From Alphaproteobacteria bacterium (GTDB lineage: Bacteria > Myxococcota_A > UBA796 > GCA-2862545): a stretch of 64,000 nucleotides of DNA. The notes below the pieces were generated by a model. It saw nothing but the letters and a program-made list of their open reading frames with translations. It searched no databases and was not told the origin of the DNA. The position numbers were made by a program, and so were the translations under genes. Below are positions 7,356-15,720 of the stretch, piece after piece. Location of the stretch: the NCBI GenBank assembly GCA_020632875.1, contig JACKET010000003.1, positions 496,001 through 560,000 of the forward strand, read 5' to 3'. How positions within the stretch are numbered: the stretch's first letter is position 1; every line of letters begins with the position of its first letter.

Positions 7356-9058
7356 TGCGTGGACGGGGTGAGCCGGACGGCGTCGGCGACGACGTACGTT
7401 CCAGCCGCGGTCCACCGGGACAGGGCGACGGTGTTCCAGCCGGAACCGAACTCCCAGTGGCCCAGCGTGTTCCACTGGCCACCGTTCACCTTCTGGCTCA
7501 CGGTCTGGCGGCCGACTTCGGAGTCGTCGCTGTTCCAGCCGATGTACGTCGCGCTGGACGGACGGTCGGAGCCGGAGGTCCACCAGGCCTCGACCTGGTA
7601 GCAGCCGGAGCCCTGGAACTTGAAGCGCGCGGGGTCGGAGATCGAGCCGGTCGCAGCGACCCAGTAGCCCGTGTTGTAGTACCCGCTGACGTTGGCGGAG
7701 GACCACCAGTCGCCCGACACCTCGATGAAGTGCGTGGCCGGGTTGTTCGCGCTGTTGTTCGAGTCGATGACGATCTGCGTCGCGCCGGGCGTGGAGGTCC
7801 CGCCGCTCGTGCCGCCGCTCGACCCGCCGGAGCTACCACCGCTCGACCCGCCGGAGCTGCCGCCGCTCGACCCGCCGGAGCTGCCGCCGCTCGACCCGCC
7901 GGAGCTGCCGCCGTTCGAGCCGCAGGCCGCGTTCACCTGGGAGAGGTAGCTCGTCCAGGGCCAGGCGGCGCCGGGGTCGCTGCGGTTCCAGGGCTGGAGC
8001 TGGCCGTGCCCGACGATGTGGTACTGGTCGCGCGGGATGCCGTGGCGTTGCGTGATGCCGCAGGTCAGCTCGGCCGACCGCGAGATGAGGCCGCTGTTCC
8101 AGCTCGTCTGGGAGCCGTAGCCCGCGTGCTCGATGCCGATCGAGTAGCTGTTCATCGCCACGCCGTTGAGCTGGCACTCCTGGCTGGAGTTCCGGCTGCA
8201 GCTGTAGTCGGCCGAGATGTGCCAGGCCTTGCGGTCTTCGTCGACCAGGTGGCGGACCTCGGAGCCGGTGCTGTTCACGACGTAGTGCGCGCTGACGCCG
8301 GCCGAGGAGTTCCGCAGCCACGACCAGCAGCCGCTGTAGCTGCCTTCGCAGGTGTGGATGATGACGAACTCGGGACTGGCGCTGCCGCGGCTCGAGTGGT
8401 TCGGGGACGGCGACCAGATGGCCGAGCTGTCACCCGTGCGGTTGCCGTGGCGGGACGGGAGCGGGTAGTCCGGCGAGACATCCTCGGACTTGAGGTCGAA
8501 GCCCTCGAGGGCGACGCCTTCCTGGATGGCCTCGTAGACCTCGTAGTGGACGTACTCGGCGAGGGCGTCGTCGTCGTCGACGATGCCGGAGTAGCGCGCG
8601 ACCACGGGGGCCCAGGCGTTCACGTCGTCCTGGTCGATGCCGGCCTCGAACGCCCACTCGGCGAGCAGCGCGGCGGCGGCCAGCACGTTGGCGGTGCGGT
8701 CGGTCTTCACGAGCTCCACGTCCTGACCGGACAGCTCGGCAGCCAGCTCGATGTTCTCGCCGCGGAGGCCCATCAGGCCGTAGGCGACCGCCTGACCTTC
8801 GAACTCCGACTCGCCGGTGACCATCTGGAAGTTGGTCTCGGCCTTGGAGATGGCCAGCAGGATCTCGAGGGGGACCGTCTCCTGCGCCACGGCTTCGGCG
8901 AACCCACTCGGGATCGTGCCCTCGACGAACGGCTCGTCGTGGTCGGGGGCGTCGCCGTCAGGGGCGATGACCACGGAGGGGGCACCGAGCTGCTGGCTGC
9001 ATCCGGACAGGGCGAAGGCGATCGACAGCGCAAGGAAGCGCTTCGTGTAGCTGGTCAT
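7346..9058 (-). CDS. N-acetylmuramoyl-L-alanine amidase lipoprotein with golvesin-like C-terminal domain
   Basis: The protein has 570 residues from ATG 9058 (MTSYTKRFLALSIAFALSGC), a signal peptide with lipobox LSGC; an upstream in-frame ATG at 9121 would add 21 residues. Domains in order: a helical region at about 50-190 (VPLEILLAISKAETNF...) reminiscent of lytic-transglycosylase folds, an Amidase_2 zinc domain at about 225-390 with FVIIHTCEGSYSG, SAHYVVNSTG, SIGIEHAGYG and HIVGHGQLQP, a flexible Gly/Ser linker (GGSSGGSS repeats), and a C-terminal golvesin-type domain (SGDWWSS..VSGYYNTGYW...VVADAVRL) of the sort found on extracellular hydrolases. It should cleave the amide between MurNAc and L-Ala in peptidoglycan. 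The histidines fit zinc binding. Confidence 0.85.
   Translation of the reverse strand: MTSYTKRFLALSIAFALSGCSQQLGAPSVVIAPDGDAPDHDEPFVEGTIPSGFAEAVAQETVPLEILLAISKAETNFQMVTGESEFEGQAVAYGLMGLRGENIELAAELSGQDVELVKTDRTANVLAAAALLAEWAFEAGIDQDDVNAWAPVVARYSGIVDDDDALAEYVHYEVYEAIQEGVALEGFDLKSEDVSPDYPLPSRHGNRTGDSSAIWSPSPNHSSRGSASPEFVIIHTCEGSYSGCWSWLRNSSAGVSAHYVVNSTGSEVRHLVDEDRKAWHISADYSCSRNSSQECQLNGVAMNSYSIGIEHAGYGSQTSWNSGLISRSAELTCGITQRHGIPRDQYHIVGHGQLQPWNRSDPGAAWPWTSYLSQVNAACGSNGGSSGGSSGGSSGGSSGGSSGGSSGGSSGGSSGGTSGGTSTPGATQIVIDSNNSANNPATHFIEVSGDWWSSANVSGYYNTGYWVAATGSISDPARFKFQGSGCYQVEAWWTSGSDRPSSATYIGWNSDDSEVGRQTVSQKVNGGQWNTLGHWEFGSGWNTVALSRWTAAGTYVVADAVRLTPSTQCN
7816..7915. repeat. In-gene 24-bp tandem repeat encoding the Gly/Ser linker
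   Basis: Four near-identical 24-base units (GCTGCCGCCGCTCGACCCGC and four more bases) encode the GGSSGGSS linker of the amidase. Such tracts change length by slippage, so linker length may vary between strains. Confidence 0.8.
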
Positions 9059-9188
9059 GGTCACACTCAATGAAAGGGCAATCAACAGGGCGGTGCAGCC
9101 CAGATGGCATCCGCACGCCATAAGTACCGCAGTCGATCCGTCGCGGGAGAACGGCGGCTCCGGTTTTAGAGTTCTTTTAGAGGCTGAA

Positions 9189-9214
9189 GGATTCTGAGGA
9201 GTCGCCCAGAATCC
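9189..9214 (-). terminator. Hairpin after the kinase gene
   Basis: GGATTCTG at 9189-9196 pairs with CAGAATCC at 9207-9214, an 8-bp stem with a 10-base loop just beyond the stop of the minus-strand kinase gene (9225). A run of T is not present directly after it, so intrinsic termination is uncertain. Confidence 0.35.
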
Positions 9215-9224
9215 GCCTCGAACG

Positions 9225-12200
9225 TCATGCTTTCGCGGCAGTCATCTCGAGCTTGCGCCGTTCTCTGCGCGCGAATCTCGAAGCTTGCGTGGCCACGCCA
9301 GGCAGGGATCGCTCGGCGACGGAAGCGAGCGTTTCGAGCAGGAAAGCGGCGTCGGGCTCGGGCTTGCGGACGGAGTCGAGCACCGGGCGGAGGAGATCGA
9401 ACATCTTCTCGGCTTCGGTCGTGCGGTTCCGCTTGGCGGCCACCACGACGAGGACGAGGTCCGCGAACATGCGCAGGTCGCGACCGTCGAGGACCTGGAG
9501 TGCCGACATCGCGTTCTGCTCGGCCGCGGTCCACGCGTTCAGCCGGACGTCCGTGACCGCGAGGTTGACGAGCGACAGCCCCGAGAAGAACGGCGATCCC
9601 GCGAGGCTCGCGCGCTCCGCGGCCTCCTGGAAGGCCTTTCGGCCCTCGCGCACCGCGCCGACGCGGATGGCGGCCTCTCCGAAGAGGATCAGGGTGGACA
9701 GGTACTCCGTGGGCTGGTGCTCGCGGACCCGCTCCACCGCGCTCCTGCCGAGCGCGTACGCCGCCTGGTGATCCCCCGCGAGGCCCGCGAGGTAGCACTG
9801 CATGCGGGCCGAGGCCGCGCCGGACGCGCCGTCCTCGGCCCCCTCGAGCAGGCGGACCGCTTCACGCCACGCGTTCGCGCCGTCGGCCACCCGCCCCGCA
9901 CCGAAGAGCGTGGAGCCGCGGCGCTCGAGGATCTCGGCCCGCTGCACGCTCGCGTTCGCGTCGACCAGCTTCTCGGCCAGCGCCAGCCACTTCAGCGCCT
10001 CGTCGACATCGCCGATCGACAGCTTCCCGAGGGACAGCGCCAGGCGCGACGCGATGCGCTTCCACCCGAGCGTGCGGGCCATCTCCATGGCGCGCTCCGC
10101 CACGTCGCGGCACTCGTCGTCGCGGTGGAGCAGGCGGAGCAGCTCGGCCTCCCACCACCACAGCTCTCCGTGCAGCCGCTCCTGGAGCGCCAGGGTCGAC
10201 TCCATCGCCGCGTTCAGCCCGTCGCGGACGACGGTGAGCGCGGTCTCGCGGCTCTCGGTCTCCCGGATGCGGGCCACGTCGCGGACGATGCGCTGGAGCC
10301 CGTTCTTCACGTCCCCGCCGGCCGCGAGCACCTGCCCGACGAGGAAGTCCGGCTCGCCCTCCGCGTCCAGGGCCATCGCGGCGGACTCGTGGAGCGCGAA
10401 CCAGTCGAGCGTCCCCCGCGCGTAGTCCAGCATCGCGGCGCGGATCTGGGGCGAGCGGAACCGCCATCCCCGCGGCGCCGCCTCGAACATCCCGCGCCGG
10501 GACATCCGCTCGACCATCTCGAGGGCCGCGGGCCGGACGCCCAGATCGCCGCACGCGCGGAGGTACGCCGCCCGGGGGACGACCTCGCCGATCACGGCCG
10601 CCAGCAGCACGGCGCGGCGCTCCTCGTTGTCGAGGTCCTCGATGAACCGCTCGGTCTCGCGCTCGCGCGACAGGCTGGCGCGGGCCTTCAGGGTCCACTC
10701 CCCGTCGACGATCTCCAGATCGCCTCGCGCCGCCAGCTCGCGGAGCGCGTCGACCGCGAAGCGCGGCCGTCCCTGGGCGCGCCGCGCGAGGTCCGCCGCC
10801 AGCCGGTCGGTGATGGGCAGCAGCTCGCGGAGGACGGCGATGACGCCCTCGTCCGGCATCGTGTCGAGCCCGATGGTGCGGACGTCGAGGTCCGCCACGG
10901 GCTGTGCGGCGGTCGCGACCCACAGCACGCGGCCGTGGCCCTCGAGCCCCCGCTTCATGAGCGTGTGCAGCGCCATCCGCTCGTCCAGCGAGTCGAGCAC
11001 CACGATGACGGGCCGCTGGCGCGCCACCGCGCCGAGGATCTGGAGCACCAGCCCCCGCCGGAGCTTCCCGTCCTCCACACGGCGCGACATCAGCTCGGAG
11101 AGCGCGGCCGTCGCCGAGCCGTAGTCCGCGCCGAGCAGCCGCAGCCGCGCCGTGGCGCGCGACTCGCTGTCGAGCGCGTCGAGCTTCAGCAGGCGCTCGA
11201 GCAGCGCGTCCGCCGGGTCCTCGCCGCTCTCGCGCCCGTCGAGCCACACCGTGATGACCCCTGCCGACTCGTCGGCGGTCGTCGCGAGCCAGCGCGCGAG
11301 GGCCGAGGCGCCGACGCCCTCCTCGCCGTGGAGCACGACCCCGATGGGCTGCATGCCGCGGGACACCTCGACGAGCGCGCCCCACAGGGCGTCCCGCTGC
11401 TCTTCGCGCGCGACGATGGGCGGGTCGCGCAGGCCCAGCAGCGCCAGGCCCGCGCCCTGGACGACCGGCGAGGCGACCGGTGCAGCCGCCCCGCGCCACG
11501 AGGTCGGGAGCGTCGCGCTCCGCAGCAGCCGGTGGACCTCGAGCTCGCGGTCCGGCGGCAGGGTCACCTCTTCGGAGGGCTGCACGAACACCGGCGCCCG
11601 CCGCAGCGCCAGCAGGCCCGCACGCGCGTCGGCGGCCGAGCGGAACCGGTCGACCGGGTCGGCGACCATCAGCGTGCGGAGCCATGGCTCGAGGCGCGGC
11701 GGCACGTCGATGCGCGGCTGGAAGCGCGCCGTGCAGCCGGCGAGCTTGTGCTTCAGCAGGGCGGCCACGTCGTCTTCGTTCGGGAAGGGGCGCTGGCCGG
11801 TGACCATCGTCCACGCGAGCACGCCCAGCGCGTACAGGTCGCTCCAGGGCCCGACCGCGCGGCCTCCGAGCGCGTGGAACTGCTCGGGGGCCATGTGGCT
11901 CGGGGTCCCGCGGGCCTCGCCGCGCTCGCCGGCGAACAGCGCGATGCCGAAGTCGCAGAGCTTCAGGCCGGGGCGCTGGTCGACGCGGGTGGCGTACAGG
12001 ACGTTGTCGATCTTCAGGTCGCAGTGCACGACGCCGCGGGCGTGCGCGTGGGCCAGCGCTTCGAGCAGGTGGACGAGGATGGCGGCGAGGTCGTCCCACC
12101 CGGTCAGCGACATGAGGCGCTCGCGCAGGGTCTCGGAGCAGTACTCCATCACGAGGTACGGCAGGCCGGGCTCGAGGGACGCGTGCCCCGCGAAGTGCTC

Positions 12201-12428
12201 GGGCAGCACGCCGTGGTCGTACACCCAGATGACGTGCGGATGCGTCAGGCGCGCGGTCGCGCGGATCTCGCGCTGGAAGAACTCGAGGAAGTCGGCGTCG
12301 TCGGCGAGGTCCCGCGCCATGATCTTCACGGCGACCGGCACCCCGAGCGTGCGGTGGCGGCCGCTCCACACGGTGCCCATGCCGCCCTGGCCGATCTCCT
12401 TGACGAGCTCGAACGGACCCAGCTGCAC
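9225..12428 (-). CDS. Ser/Thr protein kinase fused to an NTPase-like module and TPR region
   Basis: The protein has 1067 residues. I choose GTG 12428 because GGGAGG lies about 7 bases upstream and the kinase fold starts at once (VQLGPFELVKEIGQGGMGTVW); a longer frame would run into a dispersed repeat. The kinase domain occupies 1-275: glycine loop GQGGMG, Lys35 in VAVKIM, catalytic loop HCDLKIDN at about 135-142, DFG at 159-161, APEQF. The usual HRD arginine is cysteine, so this is a non-RD kinase. Next comes a region like AAA/STAND ATPases with GVVLHGEEGVGAS as a degenerate Walker A (about 363-375) and VIVVLDSLDE as Walker B, then about 500 residues of helical TPR-like repeats (ALKWLALAEKLVDANASVQRAEILERRG and similar, in parts). 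This architecture is common for myxobacterial regulatory kinases. The input and targets are unknown. Confidence 0.85.
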   Translation of the reverse strand: MQLGPFELVKEIGQGGMGTVWSGRHRTLGVPVAVKIMARDLADDADFLEFFQREIRATARLTHPHVIWVYDHGVLPEHFAGHASLEPGLPYLVMEYCSETLRERLMSLTGWDDLAAILVHLLEALAHAHARGVVHCDLKIDNVLYATRVDQRPGLKLCDFGIALFAGERGEARGTPSHMAPEQFHALGGRAVGPWSDLYALGVLAWTMVTGQRPFPNEDDVAALLKHKLAGCTARFQPRIDVPPRLEPWLRTLMVADPVDRFRSAADARAGLLALRRAPVFVQPSEEVTLPPDRELEVHRLLRSATLPTSWRGAAAPVASPVVQGAGLALLGLRDPPIVAREEQRDALWGALVEVSRGMQPIGVVLHGEEGVGASALARWLATTADESAGVITVWLDGRESGEDPADALLERLLKLDALDSESRATARLRLLGADYGSATAALSELMSRRVEDGKLRRGLVLQILGAVARQRPVIVVLDSLDERMALHTLMKRGLEGHGRVLWVATAAQPVADLDVRTIGLDTMPDEGVIAVLRELLPITDRLAADLARRAQGRPRFAVDALRELAARGDLEIVDGEWTLKARASLSRERETERFIEDLDNEERRAVLLAAVIGEVVPRAAYLRACGDLGVRPAALEMVERMSRRGMFEAAPRGWRFRSPQIRAAMLDYARGTLDWFALHESAAMALDAEGEPDFLVGQVLAAGGDVKNGLQRIVRDVARIRETESRETALTVVRDGLNAAMESTLALQERLHGELWWWEAELLRLLHRDDECRDVAERAMEMARTLGWKRIASRLALSLGKLSIGDVDEALKWLALAEKLVDANASVQRAEILERRGSTLFGAGRVADGANAWREAVRLLEGAEDGASGAASARMQCYLAGLAGDHQAAYALGRSAVERVREHQPTEYLSTLILFGEAAIRVGAVREGRKAFQEAAERASLAGSPFFSGLSLVNLAVTDVRLNAWTAAEQNAMSALQVLDGRDLRMFADLVLVVVAAKRNRTTEAEKMFDLLRPVLDSVRKPEPDAAFLLETLASVAERSLPGVATQASRFARRERRKLEMTAAKA

Positions 12429-12530
12429 GCCGTTCCCTCCCGGACGGGATGTTACGCGATCCGGGTCGCGCGGATCGGTGCTCGGGTCGGTGGGCGGTGG
12501 AGTCCAGGGTTCGAGCCGGATCCCCTCCTT

Positions 12531-12640
12531 CGTGTCGGAAGGGATCGAGCTTCGAGCGTGTCGAGGCATCACGCAGATGACGCAGATGGACGCGGATGAC
12601 GCAGAAACGAGGCCGTCCCGCGTCGAGCGTCTCGGCGTCC
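12531..12640 (+). repeat. Composite dispersed repeat, copy 1
   Basis: It contains GGATCGAGCTTCGAGCG, then GGCATCACGCAGATGACGCA, then a second GGATGACGCAGAAACGAGG and a trailing GTCGAGCGTCTCG. The same order occurs at about 21761-21860 and 34131-34235, always in a gene-free interval. It is an intergenic repeat; its translation (ITQMTQ.DADDAE) is not a protein. Confidence 0.8.
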
Positions 12641-12818
12641 CCGGAGGTGGACTGGGAAGGCGACGTGGGGACTCCTCACCAGAGCAGTCTGGACGCTTCG
12701 TTCGCCAGCTCGCACAGCGACCACAGCGGGCCACAGCGCGTCGTCGGAATCGGCAGGACGATCGAACGCAATCTGCGATCGTCGCTGTGGATCGCGGCTG
12801 GATGCACGGTGAGCGCGA

Positions 12819-12911
12819 GCCGGCGCGAGGCATCGGGGTCCGAGTGCACGCCTGCGCGAGGCATCGGGGGCCGAGTGCACGCCTGCGCGAGGCATCGGGG
12901 TCCGAGTGCAC
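12819..12911 (-). repeat. Three tandem copies of the 31-bp unit, inverted relative to 6158-6312
   Basis: Units begin at 12819, 12850 and 12881 with the shared core GGCATCGGGGTCCGAGTGCA (GGGGGCC in the second). The core is the reverse complement of the array at 6158-6312, with the same 31-base period. Confidence 0.85.
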
Positions 12912-12990
12912 GGCGTCCCGCCGGGCCGGATGGATGAACGCCGAGAATCTACGAGCCAGGCTGCAGCGGCCGTCCCGAACGGCCAGAAAC

Positions 12991-13052
12991 CGTGCATTCG
13001 CGGGCCGTTGCCTCGGGGCGGCGTGCATTCGCGGGCCGATGCCTTGCCACGA
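12991..13052 (+). repeat. Two tandem copies of a diverged 31-bp unit
   Basis: Units begin at 12991 and 13022: CGTGCATTCGCGGGCCGTTG and CGTGCATTCGCGGGCCGATG, each with a following CCT. The period is again 31, and the sequence is alignable to the 6158 array (CGTGCAYTCGnnnnCCGATGCCT). They face the trio at 12819-12911. Confidence 0.7.
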
Positions 13053-13323
13053 CCCCAGAGCCGCGAATGGCTCCCCGATCTCCTCTCCGGGCCGGAACCG
13101 GTGGAGGTGGAAGTGTTGGTTCGAGCGCCGCACGCTCACCTCCACCTCACCCCTGAAGCGCTGGCGGGAGGTCGAGGTCCGGGGTCGCCCGATCCGCCGA
13201 GCTGACCAGCGAGCTGGACGATTCGGCTCGACGACGTCGGACCAACCGAAGCGTGCCGCGGGCTCCGGGCTCCGGGCTCCAGCTCACCGGGCTCCCGGCC
13301 CCCGGCCGGTTAGACCGTCCCGC

Positions 13324-14772
13324 ATGGCGTCCCGGCGATTCCTCACCCAGCTCACCCGCACCCTCGAGAACGCGCGCCACGCGTCCGAGTGGCACGAAGC
13401 CGCCGCGGAGTTCGACCGCGTCACCGGTGCCGAGGACTGGCGCGCCGAGGACGACAGCCCGTACTACGACGCGCGGGCGCTGCGCTCCGACATCCTCACG
13501 CTGCGGGCGCTCCACGAGCGCGGCGACGCGGAGGCCCTCGCCAGCGCGCTCACCGAGAGCCTGTACCGCCACCAGGGCGAGCTGGCCGAGCCCGCGCTGT
13601 ACCAGGTCGCGCTGGTCGGCACGAAGCACCTCGTCGACCGCTACCTCGCGGCCTGCGAGACCGCGATGTACTGGCTCGCCGAGACGGAGCACCGCGAGGT
13701 CCCCTTCTCGGCGAAGCTCCTCCGCTTCCAGGTGGCCTGGAAGGTGTACGGCCGCAGCGCGCTGCTGCTCTCCGGCGGCGCGACGCTCGGGTTCCACCAC
13801 CTGGGCGTGGTGAAAGCGCTGTTCGAGCACGACCTGCTGCCCGACATCCTCTCTGGGGCGAGCACGGGCGCCATGATCGCGGCGGGCATCGGCGCCCGCA
13901 ACGACGCCGAGGTCGCCGACCTCTACGCGAACACCGACCAGATGCGGCTCGACGGGCTCGCGCCCGTGGGGCTCGGCAAGCTGCGCAGCAACGGCGGGTT
14001 CCTCGACCCCGCGCGGCTCTACGCCGTGCTCCGGCACAACATCGGCGACCGCACGTTCGCCGAGGCCCACGCGCACTCCGGGCGCACGCTGAACATCTCG
14101 GTCTCCGCGACCCGCTCGAACCAGAAACCCCGCCTGCTCACCCACCTCACCGCACCCCAGGTGCTCGTCGCGAGCGCGGCCCTCGCGAGCTCCGCGCTGC
14201 CCGGGCTCTTCCCGCCGGTCGAGCTCGAGATGCGCGACCGACACGGGCGGATCGTGCCCTACATCGACGGAGAGCGCTGGACGGACGGCTCGCTCGACGG
14301 CGACCTGCCGAAGTCCCGCATGTCGCGCCTGCACAACGTGAACCACTTCATCGTCAGCCAGACCAACCCGCACGTCCTGCCGTTCGTGGCGCACCACGGC
14401 CGCCAGGGCGTCGTGCCCATCGTGGGCGGGCTCGTCAGCGCGGCGGCCCGCACGCAGGGGGCCTACGCGACCGACCTGCTCCGGCGCGCGACCCAGCGCA
14501 GCCCCGAGACCCTCCGTATGGTCGCCGCCCAGGCCCACACGGCGCTGACGCAGGACTACCGCGGGAACATCGACATCCACCCGCGGTTCCACTGGGCGCT
14601 CTACAAGAAGGTCGTCCGGAACCCCACGCGCGGCGACCTGGCGCGCTTCATCCTCGAAGGCGAGCGCTCGGTCTGGCCGCTGCTGGCGCGCATCCGGAAC
14701 GACACCCGCATCGGCCGGGCGTTCCAGGAGTGCGTCGCTATTCTCGAGAAGCGGGCTCGGCGCGCATCGTAG
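13324..14772 (+). CDS. Patatin-like phospholipase with N-terminal DUF3336-type region
   Basis: The protein has 482 residues from ATG 13324. Residues 1-145 are helical (LTRTLENARHASEWHEAAAEFD..) and match the layout of DUF3336, the domain that precedes patatin in fungal Tgl3/Tgl4 and plant SDP1 lipases. The patatin domain follows: oxyanion loop LLSGGATLGFHHLGVVKAL (about 148-166), nucleophile GASTG (Ser about 180), and the aspartate in WTDGSLDGDLP, which completes the Ser-Asp dyad. It should hydrolyse acyl esters of phospholipids or triacylglycerols, perhaps at a membrane or lipid-body surface. It ends 3 bases before the convergent gene. Confidence 0.88.
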   Translation: MASRRFLTQLTRTLENARHASEWHEAAAEFDRVTGAEDWRAEDDSPYYDARALRSDILTLRALHERGDAEALASALTESLYRHQGELAEPALYQVALVGTKHLVDRYLAACETAMYWLAETEHREVPFSAKLLRFQVAWKVYGRSALLLSGGATLGFHHLGVVKALFEHDLLPDILSGASTGAMIAAGIGARNDAEVADLYANTDQMRLDGLAPVGLGKLRSNGGFLDPARLYAVLRHNIGDRTFAEAHAHSGRTLNISVSATRSNQKPRLLTHLTAPQVLVASAALASSALPGLFPPVELEMRDRHGRIVPYIDGERWTDGSLDGDLPKSRMSRLHNVNHFIVSQTNPHVLPFVAHHGRQGVVPIVGGLVSAAARTQGAYATDLLRRATQRSPETLRMVAAQAHTALTQDYRGNIDIHPRFHWALYKKVVRNPTRGDLARFILEGERSVWPLLARIRNDTRIGRAFQECVAILEKRARRAS

Positions 14773-14775
14773 GGC

Positions 14776-15696
14776 TCACGGCGCGAGCCGCGCCCGCTCC
14801 TCGGGCAGGACCGCGAGCACGACGTCGGCCTGGAGCTTCGACCATCCCACGAGGTCCGGACCGAACAGCGCGCCGAACTCCTCCTCCCGCCCGCCGCGGA
14901 TCCAGGCCGCGATGTCGTCGGCGAGGGGAGCCGGAGTGGCGTAGGCACGGCCGTTCCGGGCGATGTCGCCGAGCAGCTGCCTCCGGAACGCATCCCGGCG
15001 ACGCGAGAGCGCCTCGAGGTCGGGCAGCACGGCTACGTCCCCGCCGGGGCGCGAGGTCGGCGGAGGCACGAGCATCCGGAGGGCGACGCGCTGGCGGTTC
15101 TCGCTGTCCCGATCCGCGGGCCGGTCGACGGACACCCGGAGGGACGGGTCGACCGGGTCCGGGCGATTCACCAGCATCGCGCATCCCTCGCAGTCGAGGG
15201 CCTGATGCAGGAATACCCGCATCGACACCGGGGCGTCGGGGATCTCCATCTCGCGGCGCGCGCCGAGCGGCGCCACCACGCCCCAGCCCGTCTGCGCGTG
15301 GAACGCCTCGGCGACCGCGAGCCAGCTCGTTCGACCGCCCTGGAACGGCAGGCTCGCGTCGAGCGGCGATTCGTACGGGACCCACGCGTCGCCGCTCCGC
15401 AGGCTCACGGGAGCCACCCGGATCGGCTGGGCATCGGCGTCGACCCCGTAGCGGACGCGGTCCTGACCCCCATGGACGGCAGCGACGAGCGCGACCAGCG
15501 ACGACTGCAGGTCCGGGCCGAGCGGGACCTCGAAAGCCCGGTGGTCCAACCGGCCGTCGACGACGGGCACGCTCTCGCACGCGACGGGAGCCCCGAAGTA
15601 CCAGCCCAGGGTGCCGCAGCCTGCATGGATCGGGTCCGCCCCGTCGAGCCGCAGCGTGGGGGCCTGGGCGAGCGCGGCGCTGACGACGAACCACAT
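14776..15696 (-). CDS. Uncharacterised exported protein
   Basis: The protein has 306 residues from ATG 15696, with GGGAGCG as ribosome site. MWFVVSAALAQAPT is a short signal with AQA cleavage. The mature part contains CGTLGW, CES and CEGCAMLVN, possible disulphides, and a C-terminal helical stretch. The HQALDCEGCAMLV region weakly recalls secretin/STN-type short domains ('VSMRVFLHQAL'), but I would not name it so. It lies 24 bases after the cytochrome gene on the same strand and is probably the last gene of that transcription unit. Confidence 0.7.
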   Translation of the reverse strand: MWFVVSAALAQAPTLRLDGADPIHAGCGTLGWYFGAPVACESVPVVDGRLDHRAFEVPLGPDLQSSLVALVAAVHGGQDRVRYGVDADAQPIRVAPVSLRSGDAWVPYESPLDASLPFQGGRTSWLAVAEAFHAQTGWGVVAPLGARREMEIPDAPVSMRVFLHQALDCEGCAMLVNRPDPVDPSLRVSVDRPADRDSENRQRVALRMLVPPPTSRPGGDVAVLPDLEALSRRRDAFRRQLLGDIARNGRAYATPAPLADDIAAWIRGGREEEFGALFGPDLVGWSKLQADVVLAVLPEERARLAP

Positions 15697-15720
15697 GACG
15701 CGCTCCCGAGAGGCCTGGAG

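Larger units (their letters stand above)
12429..13323. other. Repeat-rich interval between the kinase and patatin genes
   Basis: No gene is convincing here. The interval contains one copy of the composite ACGCAGATGACGCAG repeat (about 12531-12640), three copies of the 31-bp unit (12819-12911) and two inverted variants of it (12991-13052). These repeats account for the long false reading frames crossing the gap. Confidence 0.65.

Noticed and set aside
9285..12599. Plus-strand frame of about 1100 codons opposite the kinase
   Set aside because: No domains; it is the complement of the kinase-TPR gene and has no start signal.
12541..12999. Short frames giving ITQMTQ..DADDAE or SASSASICVICV peptides
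   Set aside because: They are translations of the dispersed ACGCAGATGACGCAG repeat, present three times without any conserved gene context.
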